This document shows, piece by piece, positions 24,801 to 36,804 of a stretch of 64,000 bases of DNA (positions are counted from its first letter, which is position 1; the number at the start of each line of letters is the position of its first letter). The stretch is from the NCBI RefSeq assembly GCF_036785885.1, contig NC_092329.1, positions 2,666,001-2,730,000 on the forward strand, in the 5' to 3' direction. The position numbers and the translations under genes are program-made. This DNA is from Coffea arabica. Its lineage: Eukaryota; Streptophyta; Magnoliopsida; Gentianales; Rubiaceae. The notes below the pieces were generated by a model. That model saw only the letters and a list, made by a program, of their open reading frames with translations, was not told the DNA's origin and made no database searches.

Positions 24801-25544
24801 GAAAGATCAACAGTTATAACTGAAACAAATAGTGCTAGAATATGACATGGAACGGAATGAGCAATAGATCGGCCTCCATTCTCCTGTGGATAAGCAGACG
24901 AAAGCATTTCTGGATATCTTACGGGCCTCTTTTGTCATGTAGGTTCACATTTCCATCCCACTTCAGTTCCCAAAGCAACAACCAGTTTTGGTGCTTCAAA
25001 GCTCTCAGGTACTGACCAATTATTTTTAATGAGAGAATGACCATTATCGGGCAGTTTTGCATTCCGTGGAACTTGCATTTATTCAAAAAATCTATGGCAT
25101 ATGGTACTGGGGATTAAAGTGTGGTTTGTGATAAAGTACAAACCAACTGACGTAGCTGCTTACCCTGCTCTTTTCTTTCTCTGCATTGGCTATATATCAA
25201 GTTCAAAATTTAAATGTGTCTGATGTATCTCCATGTTTGTCTTTGCGCAGCATTTTAACTCTCATAATGTGCCCATAAAATCACCTATCATGAACGATTA
25301 CCCATGGAGTCCGAGGTGGGAAACGTCAGTAATGGCTGAGCGGATATTGTAAGTTACTTTTTCCTTGATACTAAAACATAGTACTGAAAGTTTTTGCTTT
25401 TTCTGAACGATCTCACAAGTTGATTGAAATGGTGGCCCGTGAAGAGGTGCTAATCTCACAAGTTACTTTTTCAGTGACTTTCTGGTGGAAGAATGTCTGA
25501 ACTTCAAGAGGTATTGCAATGAAACCATGCTTCAACAGCGTTAG
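21820..25544 (+). CDS. BRE: BRE/BRCC45-like subunit of BRISC and BRCA1-A deubiquitinase complexes
   Basis: Thirteen exons join in phase to 372 residues: 21820-21897, 21981-22068, 22154-22322, 22438-22528, 23428-23463, 23543-23641, 24070-24200, 24340-24388, 24484-24573, 24661-24714, 24943-25008, 25251-25348, 25475-25544. Human BRE has 383. The start MVSDRIPPLISTQLTHLLAH, the block VRWDIIYNAIYPLAKPDVIF (one codon is split by the exon 2/3 junction) and the C-terminal MNDYPWSPRWETSVMAERIF are characteristic of the family. BRE is a scaffold built of UEV-like folds that lack the E2 cysteine. It supports the K63-specific deubiquitinase BRCC36 in DNA repair and in the cytosolic BRISC complex. There is no signal peptide. 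Intron 6 has a GC donor (CAG/GCAAGT at 23641-23647); the phases leave no GT alternative that keeps the frame. Confidence 0.93.
23341..23388. repeat. 24-bp tandem duplication in BRE intron 4
   Basis: Two exact adjacent copies of a 24-bp unit beginning TGGGACGATTGAATTGTGG lie about 40 bp before the exon 5 acceptor. The identity of the copies points to recent slippage. Confidence 0.92.
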
Positions 25545-25883
25545 TGCCATTTCTTCAAGCACTCTTGACTAGGATTCTGTAAAATCTGTCTTAGCCTTTT
25601 TTCCGCTTTGGTTTATGCTTTCCTGGGGTCGTACATTTCATTTTGTCATCTCTCAATGTAGTTATTGATCGTTGCAGCTCCGTGATTTGTTTTTTGTGTA
25701 TAAAGCGGGAGAGAGCGAGGGAGGAGAGAAATGGGGTCAGTGCGGATTGAATTGATGCATTTGGTACAGTATTTATAGAATTCGTCTCTCCTCATTTGTA
25801 TCAATTCATTGTTGCCGCTGATCAAACTTACAATCGCTTCATTTGTACGCCCTCGTGAGCATTGACATGTCTGTCCTGTCGTG
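25545..25883. other. 3' region of the BRE gene
   Basis: Probable 3' UTR and downstream DNA. No further coding sequence is seen. Confidence 0.5.
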
Positions 25884-25891
25884 GATGCAAC

Positions 25892-26301
25892 TAGGGCTGC
25901 AAACGAGTCGAGTTTTCAGCTAATCGAGCCGAGCCTCGACTAAATTTTACCAGGCTCGAGCTCGAGCTCGACGAGCTGGCAATTTTCGAGCTCGAGCTCG
26001 AAAAAAATAAAAAAAAATTATTTTATTTTTAAAAAAATAAAAAACTAATATTTTTTTCTGAATAAATAATAAAATATTAAGGATATATACGTAATTTCAC
26101 TATGAAAATAAAAAATTAAAATATATTTATATATAATATATGTAATTTTATTATTAAATAAAAATAAAAAAAATATATAAATATATATACTCAAACTCGC
26201 GAGCCGGCTCGCGAGCTAACGAGCTTAATATTCTGAGCTCGAGTTTGACTCGAGCTGGCTCGAGCTCGACCCGCGAACGGCTCGATTCGTTTGCAGCTCT
26301 A
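25892..26301. mobile_element. hAT-type MITE with perfect 8-bp target duplication
   Basis: A 410-bp element starting TAGGGCTGCAAACGAGTCGAG and ending CTCGATTCGTTTGCAGCTCTA, an inverted pair. It is flanked by GATGCAAC at 25884-25891 and again at 26302-26309. The 8-bp duplication and TAGRGCTG ends mark the hAT superfamily. Sub-terminal GAGCTCGAG runs are repeated on both arms and the centre is AT-rich. No coding capacity is present. A relative with matching ends lies at 49515-50111. Confidence 0.93.
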
Positions 26302-26309
26302 GATGCAAC

Positions 26310-27575
26310 GACTGACTCGATTTCACAGCGGTGACCGTGCAGGTGCATTGAAAAAAAAAAACAAATTTTTTTCACTCATTCTGGTTAATGCGGTAAATTT
26401 AAGTGGAGAAAACAATTAGGCAGAACACCATATTTGAAATATTTTTTGAATTTAACAATAATATTTTTCTAGAAATGTGCCTTAGAGTTGACCGCCCTAG
26501 AAAGGTTAGTTGTCTAAGAAAATCGTAGATAAATGGTCCGTCCAACTGATAAAATGTATTTATTTATTTTGGTCGAAAGATGTTTATTTGGGTAGTATAA
26601 TTTGAGAAAAAAATTGTGTAAATAGTTTACATTTTAAATATAATTTTCAATTACATTTTTAGTTTACATGCATCGCATTATAAAAGTATTATAGTATTAT
26701 TTTAAATAATTTTTCAAACAAATTTATATCCAACCAACGTATTTAATTGGATGAATAAAATGTATGGAATTGTAATAGTGATTTATCAATTCTGGAAACA
26801 TTTTCCGGAAAGTGATTACTCCATTTGTAAACAAAGTGAAAATTTTCAAGAATAACAAAGTAGCAATTAATACTAGTAGCAACATGATAAGTACTCCACA
26901 AACAACATAATTAGCGTAATAACCAAAGTTATAAGCAGAGGCGCATGCATGGCTTAGCTGCTGCTGGTGCTGGCCCGAAATAAAATGTGTAGCCCAATTA
27001 ATAGGAGCAGCAATGAATTACCTGATCTGATGAATGAGGGGGCTGGGGGAGACCACGTGGGGCCCTCCCCGGACCTTGTGTGTGACTGTGTGTAGCGGTT
27101 ATGCTGTCTGTATTCCCGCTGTCACACATGACGATGATCGTGACCCTCCCCCTTCCGTCCTGCTCCTCTCACCCCATCTACCACAACCATTCCATTTTTT
27201 TTTTTTTACCGATTATGTTTGTTTTTCTCACCTCGCCCAATTTTAACACTATGATATTTTTATTCTACGTACTGGAGCGGTAGTAGTGTTTTATCACCAT
27301 TAGCAACACACAATTATATATTCACCATTGCTGATTCATTAACCCCTCCCCCCCTTCTGTCGGTCTCTCTCCTCTTGGCTCCATCTCCCTCTTCCCCCAT
27401 CCCAACATCATACTATTATATAAATTTCTATTCTACTACTACTGCTGCTACAAATATCTTTCCCCCCTCGTCTTCATCCTCCTCGTCCCAGGAGAAAAAG
27501 GGAAAAAAAAGAAAAAACTTCTCCCTCCTCCTACTACATTTTCAATTTTCTCCCATCCAAAATAAAGAAAAAAAA
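26310..27575 (+). promoter_or_regulatory. Upstream region of the beta-tubulin gene
   Basis: The distal half is AT-rich. The last 550 bp are markedly C/T-rich, with a palindromic CCACGTGG at 27053-27060 and a pyrimidine-rich leader ending in an A-run just before the start codon at 27576. No ATG in frame with the tubulin ORF occurs upstream, which supports the chosen start. Confidence 0.45.
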
Positions 27576-30529
27576 ATGAGGGAAATCTTGCACATTCAAG
27601 GAGGTCAATGCGGGAATCAAATTGGTTCCAAATTCTGGGAAGTAATCTGCGACGAACACGGGGTTGATCCAACCGGCCGTTACAGGGGAGATGGCTCCAA
27701 TGATCTTCAACTGGAACGCATCAATGTCTATTTCAATGAGGCTTCCGGTGGCCGTTATGTTCCTCGGGCTGTCCTCATGGATCTCGAGCCCGGCACCATG
27801 GACAGCATCAGATCCGGCCCTTACGGCCAGATCTTCAGGCCCGACAACTTCGTCTTTGGTCAGTCTGGTGCCGGTAATAACTGGGCTAAAGGACATTACA
27901 CTGAGGGTGCTGAGTTGATCGATGCCGTTCTCGACGTCGTGCGTAAAGAAGCCGAAAATTGTGACTGCTTGCAAGGTTTCTTTCTCCCACCCTTCTTTCA
28001 TTCATTTTTCTTTTTTTTTGATTTCTTTTCACCTCTTCTGCTCATTTTGTCAAATGGCAATCGAGGTGTTTGGTGTTCTCTACGTGATTCTCTCCCTCTC
28101 TCTCTTTCTCAAATATTTCTGGGTAGGCTTGATTGACAAGCTGTATTAACATTAACTTACGCGGTGTTCTTATTTTGCTGCTTTGAATCTACAGAAAATG
28201 ATTGCGTGGTTGTGATGTTTTCTGATATGGTATTTGTTTGATGATAGAGTCTGTCATCGATAGGACGAATTGATGGTGTAGAGTATACGTTTTATGTCGT
28301 GTGCGCACCTCTGACTTTTGGATGTAAACAAATTTAGTTGCATCGTACACTTTAAATGTTCTAGGAAAAGGATCAGCCAACAGTCCTCGCGTTTTTGAAT
28401 GGGCTGGTGGAATATCTGAGGTATTTCTGGATCTGTAGGATCGCCTTTTTCTGGGAGATAAAGTAGGTGCGAAAAGGCGCCAAAGTTGTTAGCTATCTTT
28501 GGAGATGAGATTTTGTAGTACTACGTTTTGTTGCTGTCCTATCTACCAGTGAAGAGAAGTGGGCTCAGTCCAGTTGTAAATTAAAGATTTTTTTTTTGAA
28601 TGGTGCCCTTGGAGGTGGGGGAGATGCTCAAAAGTTTACTCATCCTTGTCATGATCTGGGGTTTAAAATTTCTTCTGCTAGCAATAATGCTAATTTAAAG
28701 TATTTAACTTGTGTTCTTTTGTCTTGGATCGGGTTCTAAGGAGAGATTTTGCATAATTTCTTGTCGTTTGACCATTTTCCACGGTATTTTTATTTTGCCA
28801 CTTGCTATTGTACTCTATTGGAGGGGCCCACTTTTTGTCTTAACTGGGGCTGCTTGCAAGTCATTAGGACAAATATCTCCATGCTACAATTAGTTATTCC
28901 ATTGTTCAAACTTGACCTTCTGGTTTCATTTATAATTGCAATTCCTTCAGAAGTACTATGGATCGACCGACGCTTTCTGCCATAAATTCCCTAACCGTAC
29001 AAAGCAGATGCCTTGACAAGAGATTTTACCAAGTTTGTATAGCAATGGTAGTCATCCTGGAGCCATTTCAATATTCTACCCTAGATCTACAGGATTTTTG
29101 CCTGAGGTCTGATAGTTTTTTGTCAACTTAACTCGAATGAAAGTTCAGTTCTAGGTTTAGCTGTCTTTACAGAATCATGAACAAAAGGAAGGTGCTTCAT
29201 GTGGGGGAAAAAAAGGTCTTACCGGCTAATCTTTTAAAAATATTGTTGCTGTCTGACTGATATACTTGCTGGATACCGTAATTGAATGGCTGAGATTGAG
29301 GTAATATTCGATGCATTAGTGCCCTTTCGGCTCGAGGGATTACATTTTTGTGATCGACCAAGATGGGAGGGTGGGGGGACTATTTTGCCCTCACCAATTG
29401 TCATGGAACTTGTGATATGGATGGGCTTTGGTTAACAGTTTCCCTTGTTTTCTGTTGGGGGCCAGGATTTCAAGTGTGTCACTCGCTTGGAGGAGGCACT
29501 GGCTCTGGAATGGGAACCCTATTGATTTCCAAGATAAGAGAAGAATATCCAGACAGAATGATGCTCACTTTCTCAGTTTTCCCCTCACCAAAGGTTTCTG
29601 ACACTGTTGTAGAACCCTATAATGCCACCCTCTCAGTGCATCAGTTGGTGGAGAATGCAGATGAATGCATGGTCCTTGACAATGAAGCACTTTATGACAT
29701 TTGTTTCAGGACCTTGAAGCTTAGCACTCCAAGCTGTAAGTGAATCGTTCATTGCTGGCATTAACAGTTTAATAATTAATTCCTTTCTCTGCTGCATAGG
29801 CCAAAGCTTTGCTACTAAGTGAATGATAAGGTCGTTTCTTGTTTGCTTGTAGTTGGTGATTTGAACCATTTGATTTCGGCAACTATGAGTGGGGTTACCT
29901 GCTGCTTGAGATTCCCAGGTCAGCTCAACTCAGACCTGCGGAAGCTGGCTGTGAACCTGATTCCTTTCCCTCGTCTTCACTTTTTCATGGTGGGATTTGC
30001 GCCACTTACTTCCCGTGGATCGCAGCAATACATATCTCTCACTGTGCCAGAGCTCACTCAGCAAATGTGGGACGCCAAGAACATGATGTGTGCAGCTGAT
30101 CCGCGACATGGGCGCTACCTCACTGCATCCGCAATGTTCAGAGGGAAGATGAGCACCAAAGAGGTGGATGAACAGATGATCAATGTGCAGAACAAGAATT
30201 CATCGTACTTTGTAGAGTGGATCCCAAATAATGTCAAGTCAAGTGTTTGTGATATTCCTCCTACTGGGTTAAAGATGGCATCTACTTTTGTCGGAAATTC
30301 TACCTCAATCCAAGAGATGTTCAGGAGAGTGAGCGAGCAGTTCACTGCCATGTTCAGGCGCAAAGCCTTCTTGCACTGGTACACTGGAGAAGGAATGGAT
30401 GAAATGGAATTCACAGAAGCTGAGAGCAACATGAATGATTTGGTGGCAGAATATCAGCAGTACCAGGATGCCACTGCAGAGGACGAGGAAGAGTATGACG
30501 ATGGTGCCGACGAGGCGTATGAAAACTAA
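27576..30529 (+). CDS. TUBB: Beta-tubulin
   Basis: Three exons (27576-27975, 29466-29735, 29853-30529) join in phase to 448 residues. Beta-tubulin pairs with alpha-tubulin to form microtubules. The protein starts with MREI, the tetrapeptide read by the co-translational tubulin autoregulation pathway in animals. The GTP-binding loop GGGTGSG (about residues 140-146) lies at the start of exon 2. The tail is acidic and ends [10 protein letters not shown], as in plant isotypes. Two introns interrupting near codons 134 and 224 match the usual plant beta-tubulin layout. Intron 1 (1490 bp) is long and intron 2 only 117 bp. All family blocks are present and nothing suggests a pseudogene. Confidence 0.98.
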
Positions 30530-32221
30530 GAGCAGATGAGATCATATCACGAGAGAGTGCGAAAGGCCTTGTTTATCTGCTGCTGTTGAGTGGACGATGC
30601 TTGCTTCTGTCTGCATGTGTTTTTTTCCATTTTCCTGAATCTCTTCAGGATATGTATTTGTCGTTATTTTTTTTTTAGTTTCCGTTGTTTTGATTGAAGA
30701 ACCTTTTCGTCGCTTGTCATATTTGCATATAATTTGCGTCGTTCAGTATGCCCATTAAGTTACAAATCCAGCCGGTGGAAATGAGTGAAATATTGCAGAG
30801 AGAGATATTTGGTGTGAATAACGTTAAATGGTCCAGGAATCAGTACTACCACCACTTATTGTTTTCTGTGAAATTCGAGAATGTAGCCTTGGCAGGCAAT
30901 GAATGAAATCTCTGGCGTCATTATTGTTTTCACAGGGAAGACTTTTGAACCATTATATATATAGATTCATTAATGGGTGTCTGCTGCTGAAGGTAGCTCG
31001 ACAGGCAATGATTATATGAAAGACCATAATAATTATCTTCTGCAAAAATGAATGATTTAACCTGGCCGATTAGCAGATTGTTTAACAACCACAACCACAA
31101 CCACGCCCCACTTCACACCCTTGCACGACACAAGTCTCAATTTGTTTATTCTCTCGATTATAATACTGCAAAATTGTTTTAAGGAAACCAACTGAAAAAA
31201 AAAAGCTGTCAAATTAATTTAATTTAATACGGCGTAAAAAAGGATATTGAGACGAAATTATTCGCCGGAAATGTGGAACTATACTGAAAACAAACAGGAA
31301 GGGTGAAGGTGGTGGTGGTGATGCATCAGAGTCATGGAAGTAGTAGGAGGAATAAACATTGCTTGGCTTCGGATATCCCCAGCAACAAGCTTCTCATTAT
31401 CCCAGATAATTAATTATCGTCATGTGCATCACCCTCTTTCACTAGCTATTAAATAAAACATAGACTGAAAAAAAAAAAGAAAAAGAAACACACTACAGTC
31501 TTCTGCAACCTGGCAATAAAATAACTCATGAATTAGCGGGGGTATCGGGGCAAGGAAGAGAAGGAGGAGGAGGCACAAAGAAGAGAATTGAGAGAGACGG
31601 ATAGAGTTTCGGCACTCCTCCCCAATGAAAGTAGTCGAAGATTCTTTCTTATATACACGTGCCGAGCGACTGCCAAACCCTAGGTGGAGTTGGTGGTTTT
31701 TCATTTTGAACGAAAGATACCCACTTTGGGCTACATGTAAAATTTTTAGTTAATCCGCCAACTCCAGCCACTGGATAATGGACCAAAGATCTGTAGCCCG
31801 ACACGGCCCATAGATGTTTGCATACCAAAAAAAAAATCTATTGCTGCAGCAAAGCCGGACAGCGAAACATATTTGCTTGAAGTCAAAAGCTATGTAAACC
31901 TTTTATTTATTTATTCATTTTTTAACAATCCACAACATCCCCCTGTACCGTCCTCCGCTACCTTAAGGGGAGCGGGAGGAGGACCGGAGGCCTCGTATAT
32001 TTCTTCTTAAAATTCACTGGGTCTTGGTGCAATGACAAGCGAGAATCCCTTTAAATCTGTCTTGTCTTGTGTACGAGATAGGTTGAAAGTTGAAATCTTG
32101 CTTAGTACATTATTGTACAAGAAGCATAATCTCCTTTAGGATTCATTTGTTTGGATGGTGAATTATTTACAAAAAAAATTATTTACTTGCATCGTCAACA
32201 AATTTTTGAATCATTTTTTTA

Positions 32222-32225
<4 letters not shown>
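30530..32225. other. Intergenic after beta-tubulin, no firm gene
   Basis: The first 200 bp are probable 3' UTR. The rest is mixed sequence with a promoter-like motif on the minus strand (separate entry). Open frames downstream of that motif have no recognisable product. Confidence 0.5.
31649..31661 (-). promoter_or_regulatory. Abutting G-box and TATA box, possible minus-strand promoter
   Basis: On the minus strand CACGTG (31656-31661) is followed directly by TATATAA (31649-31655), and then by a C/T-rich leader-like segment (about 31550-31620). A hexamer resembling the telo-box core (TAGGGTTT orientation) lies about 20-30 bp upstream. This could drive a small or non-coding transcript. No protein could be recognised downstream. 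Confidence 0.35.

Positions 32226-32295
<70 letters not shown>
32226..32295. repeat. Long (TA)n microsatellite
   Basis: About 35 uninterrupted TA units (70 bp). It lies next to a segment reading ATTTGTTTGGATGGTGAATT, which resembles the end of the MITE-like element at 33690, so it may have grown inside a decayed copy. Confidence 0.95.
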
Positions 32296-32297
<2 letters not shown>

Positions 32298-32864
32298 TCA
32301 AAAAAGTGCTATAGTACTAGTGTGGTTGTTTACCGAAATAAGAGAGGCAAACTAACCAAATTGAAGTATTCAACTAATCAATCTCTAGTAAGTAGATTCA
32401 CCTTTCTTTTGCATTCCTTATTACTGGCACCATCATCATGTGCTCCATTTTGGTTTAAATGTCTTGCATAATTCGTCTGCTTCTGTTTTGACCAATGCTT
32501 TACAAAATGGATAGGCATGTTCAAATCAGGCCATTGCTTCTAGCTTTTTACTCCAAACCCATATAGTAATAGCAAATACCAACAAAAGAAGTTGGTGAAG
32601 GAAACATACCGCATTAAACTTTTAAGGAAATCCAGCAAGGAGTTGAAAGAAAATTCGTAAGACCCGTCTGGCATTGCCAAAAAACGAAAAAAAAAAATAT
32701 CAAATAGAGGCCTCAACAATGATTCTCTTATCTACACTTGTGGACAAACCGACTTAATTAACCATGCCAACACATTCAAGGCTCCTTGAACAAATCATCT
32801 CCTAGATCAGATAGTTATTGATTAATACTAAAAACCAGAGTGCAAAATTAGAAAAATGCCAAAA
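32296..32864. other. Downstream flank of the coiled-coil gene, no gene seen
   Basis: AT-rich DNA that includes the probable 3' UTR of the minus-strand gene ending at 32865. No other coding signal is seen. Confidence 0.5.
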
Positions 32865-34762
32865 TCATCTTCTGCTTAATGGTGGCTTCATCATCACCGT
32901 CGTAGAAATACCCTTCAATTTGAGTCTCAGCACGGTTTTCTGTTGGTTTATCATCTTTCTGTTCCTCCTAGCTTCTGCAGCTTTGGTCCTGTTATCATCA
33001 GCAAAAGCCCTGCAATAATTCAAAGGCTGAGACGAGGCCACGCCGTAAGTACCCTCAGGAGTAGCACTAGCAGCAGCTCTGAGATTAGAAATGTCTGGTG
33101 GGCCCACGGCATTGACCTCACCCAATCCGGTACTGGACGAGAACGAGCTTGGTCTAACTTGCACTTGGCCATTACCATATGGGTGGAACAGCGCTGGTCT
33201 TATTATTGACTCTGCAGCCATTTGTTCCCCGTTGAATTGATTCTGATCGGGGTTCGCAAGAACATGGTAACTTCGGACGCAATTAAATCCAGGATTGAAG
33301 CTTTTGCCCAATTCCAAATTGGGCTCCTCTCTTGTACGATGAGTACTGGTAGACAGCACCTGTATAAAGCAAGGATGGATGATTACAATTATTAAGACGA
33401 TGAATAGTAGTGCTACAGGGTGGAAACTGGAGAGAAAAGGTTATGGTACAGTAGAGAAAATCTAACGTCATCGTTATCAGAAAAGTGAAAGCGGGCTTTA
33501 AAAAAAGCCGTACGTACCTGTTGTTTCTTTGCTTTCAACTTCTTATTGTAAGCCAACAGCTCGTTATAGTAACTTTTCACGTTCTGTATCTCCTGTTAAA
33601 TTAAATTCACCAAAGTAGAAAAACGGAGTCTGTCAATTCTCCGCTGGGAAGACCATTACCATCGAATCGAAATAGAACAAGAAACAGTGAGTTTGTTTGG
33701 ATAGAGAGATTTTGGAAAAAAAAATTTTGCCTCACAAATTCCAATCACTTTATTATCTTTCCAATTACCTGTTTATCTCACACACATCACATCACAAAAA
33801 ATATTATAATAAATATCTCAAATAAACTCTTATCCAAACAAAATCAGTAAGTATTTCATACAAAATAGTACGCTCTAATGTGTGAAACCTAAGGAACGAG
33901 GGGGGTGTAGGCAGAACAAAAACGAAGACAAATGAATTTAGTACAGGAAAAAAAAAAAGGCTAACCTTTATTAGCACTTCTCTGCTTTCAGCCAATCCCT
34001 CCATGCTCTTTCTCAACTGCTCCGTCAACAACGCCTGAAACGAAAGAATAGCAGTAGGTAAAATCACTGTTAATAAAACATAGTAGTGTTCGAACCAAAG
34101 GGAGAGAGAAAAAAAAATAGTAAAGCAATTAAACTAACTGGATAAGCAAAAACAGAGCCCTGTAACAGGGGTTTACGTCAAAGGTCAGAAACATAAGGAA
34201 GGGAGGAAACAAATTTGCAGAGACAATCCACGTCTTAAAACTCCGAGAAAACAAAAACCCATGAATCAAACGGCATATACGTACAACTAGTGGGAAAAAA
34301 GAAGATTAACAAGAAAAAAGGAAAGAAACTTACCCTCTTCTTGGATTTTTTGCGGCGGGAAGACTTGTCATCGGATTCAGAACTAGCATTAGCCGGGAAA
34401 GAGAGCGGCGTATCTGGGCTTGTAGAGCCAACAACTTTGACTTCTGGTTGACTAATCTTGTTGTTTTGCAGGGACTGCAATGGGGAAGAAGACTTCGAAA
34501 GGGTGGTTGCGGGATTATCAGGAGGAGGAGAAAGGCTAGTGGTAGAAGATCCCCTCCTCGTACCACCGCGGCGGCAAATCAATCTTTTCTGAGTACCCCA
34601 TCTCACCAGGAATGGTGGTTTCAGACGAGGAGTAGTCGTTCGAAGCCTTAACTCGGACTCTACAACTAGATTTCCTAAATTCAACAGTATTTCACAAACT
34701 TCAATCTCGTCCTCGTTGAACAGAGACCGAATGCGCTCCGCCTCTGCAATACTCTCTTCCAT
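32865..34762 (-). CDS. Nuclear coiled-coil (bZIP-like) protein of unknown function
   Basis: Four exons read from the minus strand (34334-34762, 33966-34034, 33518-33592, 32865-33359) join at phase 0 to 355 residues. The N-terminal 60 residues (MEESIAEAERIRSLFNEDE) are acidic and helical. A Ser/Pro-rich linker leads to a basic patch RRKKSKKR at the exon 1/2 junction. It is followed directly by leucine-rich helices (LLTEQLRKSMEGLAESREV, then NVKSYYNELLAYNKKLKAKK). A basic stretch before a helix looks like bZIP geometry, but the DNA-contact signature N-x7-R/K is not evident. The C-terminal part is Ser/Asn-rich and ends with another basic patch, ARRNRKM. A nuclear role is inferred; I do not recognise the family. 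Intron 2 carries a MITE-like insertion. Confidence 0.82.
33690..33850. mobile_element. Small MITE-like insertion in an intron
   Basis: The ends GTTTGTTTGGATAGAG and CTCTTATCCAAACAAA are inverted copies about 130 bp apart, with AT-rich sequence between. It lies in intron 2 of the coiled-coil gene and leaves the splice sites intact. An approximate CAGT(G/A)AG duplication flanks it. Superfamily not assigned. Confidence 0.65.
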
Positions 34763-36804
34763 TCTTCTTCTCCTTTTTCCTAATTCTCACGCTTTATCAA
34801 TAATGAGTATTAAACAAGATAAATTTTTTTTTAGAAGAAAAAACTGAAAGGGGCATAAAAAGGAAAGGATTAGACCTTGGTTTTCAGAGAGATTTTTATT
34901 TGCAGAGGGCAGGGGCGAATTGTTTCCTGGAGGGGAAGTGGGATCTTTTAAGCAGAGGTGAAAATCCACGGGAGTGTAGGACTAGCTGGCTGTCGCCACG
35001 TGTCGTTCGTCCAGGGATGATGGGTTTGCTCTAGGGTTTACACGTTTGCTACAAAAAGCGTGTTGGGACACAACGCTTCTTGTGAGTGAGTGAGTACTCA
35101 CCCTTTTTTTTCTTTTCTTCTTCTTTTTTGGTATTTTATAGTTTAGCAAACATTTTAACAATTCGACATGGACCTGGATTGGAATCTGACTCAGTTTCTG
35201 TTGGATGAGAAACTGGAAACTTACTGCAAAATGTTTCTCTTCCGAGTGCTTGATGTGCAAGTAACTGAGGACTAATCAAACCACTTTTAGATATCTGCCG
35301 ATTTTGTGTACTTGCATATTGTTTTGATGATTATCGAAATAAATAAATTAGTTTTTTAGTTTGCCCCAACTATTTCCTATATTTTTGTGTGGTATTTCCA
35401 CAGATGTTTTACTTTTAAAGACACTTGAATTGTTTTTGGATTTTGATTTTCCGATTATTACGTCAGTAGCTCAATACCGAACTTAAAGAAATAATCGACT
35501 CGACTCGAGAGTTTATCAAATTCGAGTTCAAGATTGATCAGCAAATTGAGTTGAGGTCAAGTTTTAAAATTCTATACTCACGAGCCTAATCAAGTATTTT
35601 TTTATTTTTAATGTCTACTTTCATTTTTTATATTTATGAATTTTTAGTTTTGAGTTTTTAATTTTTTATTGATGGAGTCACTACTTCCAATTAGACATGG
35701 CTAATTTTGTTTTACCATTTTAATACTAGTTCAAGTGTTTTAACTTTGTAATTGCACATTGATTAGTGAAAACTTTCAATTAGATTTGTTTTAATTTAAT
35801 CAAGCATGCTTCATTCAGCTAGATTTCAAGTTCTAGCTTGAATTCAGTAAAAGGTACTCGATGAGTTCGAGTTCAATCTCGAATACCCCTATTTGTTGAT
35901 TAAGTATTCAACTCAATTCGGTTAAAGTTTTACCTAAGTATTTCGAGATCAACCAGTTGTCCAATTGTTTCATACGATATGTCGCATCACAATTTACAAA
36001 ACGCTAATTTTGTGATCGTTCCTGCACTTTTCCTGCAATGCGAGTCGAAAGCCTTAAAAACTTATCGCAGGCCGTTGCACGGTTTAAATGAAGCCTAGTG
36101 CTAATATCTATTGGCAGATCAAACATGCCTTTGCCTCTATTTGTTTTTCATCTTCACCTCGGGTACATATTGACCATTTTTCCGCCTCCTTTTCCTTCCC
36201 GACGAAAACTATCAACCAATTCAAACAAGTAATGTTAAATAATACATAGGAAAAAGGCACAATCAAAGATGTTGCGATTTTGGAGATTATGGTAATTTTT
36301 AACCACCAAATGCATTTGGGTTTGACTAGAATTAGGTATCTAGTATATTTTCTTATCCCTAGATTTTAGGCTATGCACCCTCTATTTTAGGTATGTCTCC
36401 TAGATTGTCTGTGACACTAAAATTAACAAATTTTTTCTTTTTTGAAACAATGAAACGACTGATAACATACAGTAGTAAATAACTCTAAAGCACGTATATA
36501 CTAGTTGTTCGTGATATGGTACCATGATCACTCACGCAATTACCCCATTTTAAGTAGTAAGGGTGCAAAAAATTGAATAAGAACCCACATCACATCCACC
36601 TGAACAAGAATCCTTCAATTAAATGGTGCAAAGTAATTAAACTCGAAATCCTCATATTCATTGGATTATTCTCCACAAGACTCGGATCCATCAAAGGTTG
36701 AAGGGAATGAAACTTATCTATCACAACATCGCAAGTAAATTGAAACCAACCACAAAATGAGGGAAGTCTTGATGTTGATATTGATCAGGCTTTGCCCTGT
36801 TGTG
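34763..36804. other. Upstream of the coiled-coil gene and intergenic DNA, no gene seen
   Basis: The proximal 300 bp hold a CACGTG core (34997-35002) and a telo-box-like TAGGGTTT near 35031-35038, both plausible promoter elements for the minus-strand gene. Between 35490 and 35950, repeated TCGAGTTCAAG words resemble the sub-terminal sequence of the hAT MITEs in a decayed state. No coding sequence is supported. Confidence 0.45.

Noticed and set aside
32151-32471. 106-codon frame with an Ile-Tyr repeat
   Set aside because: It is translation of the TA microsatellite.
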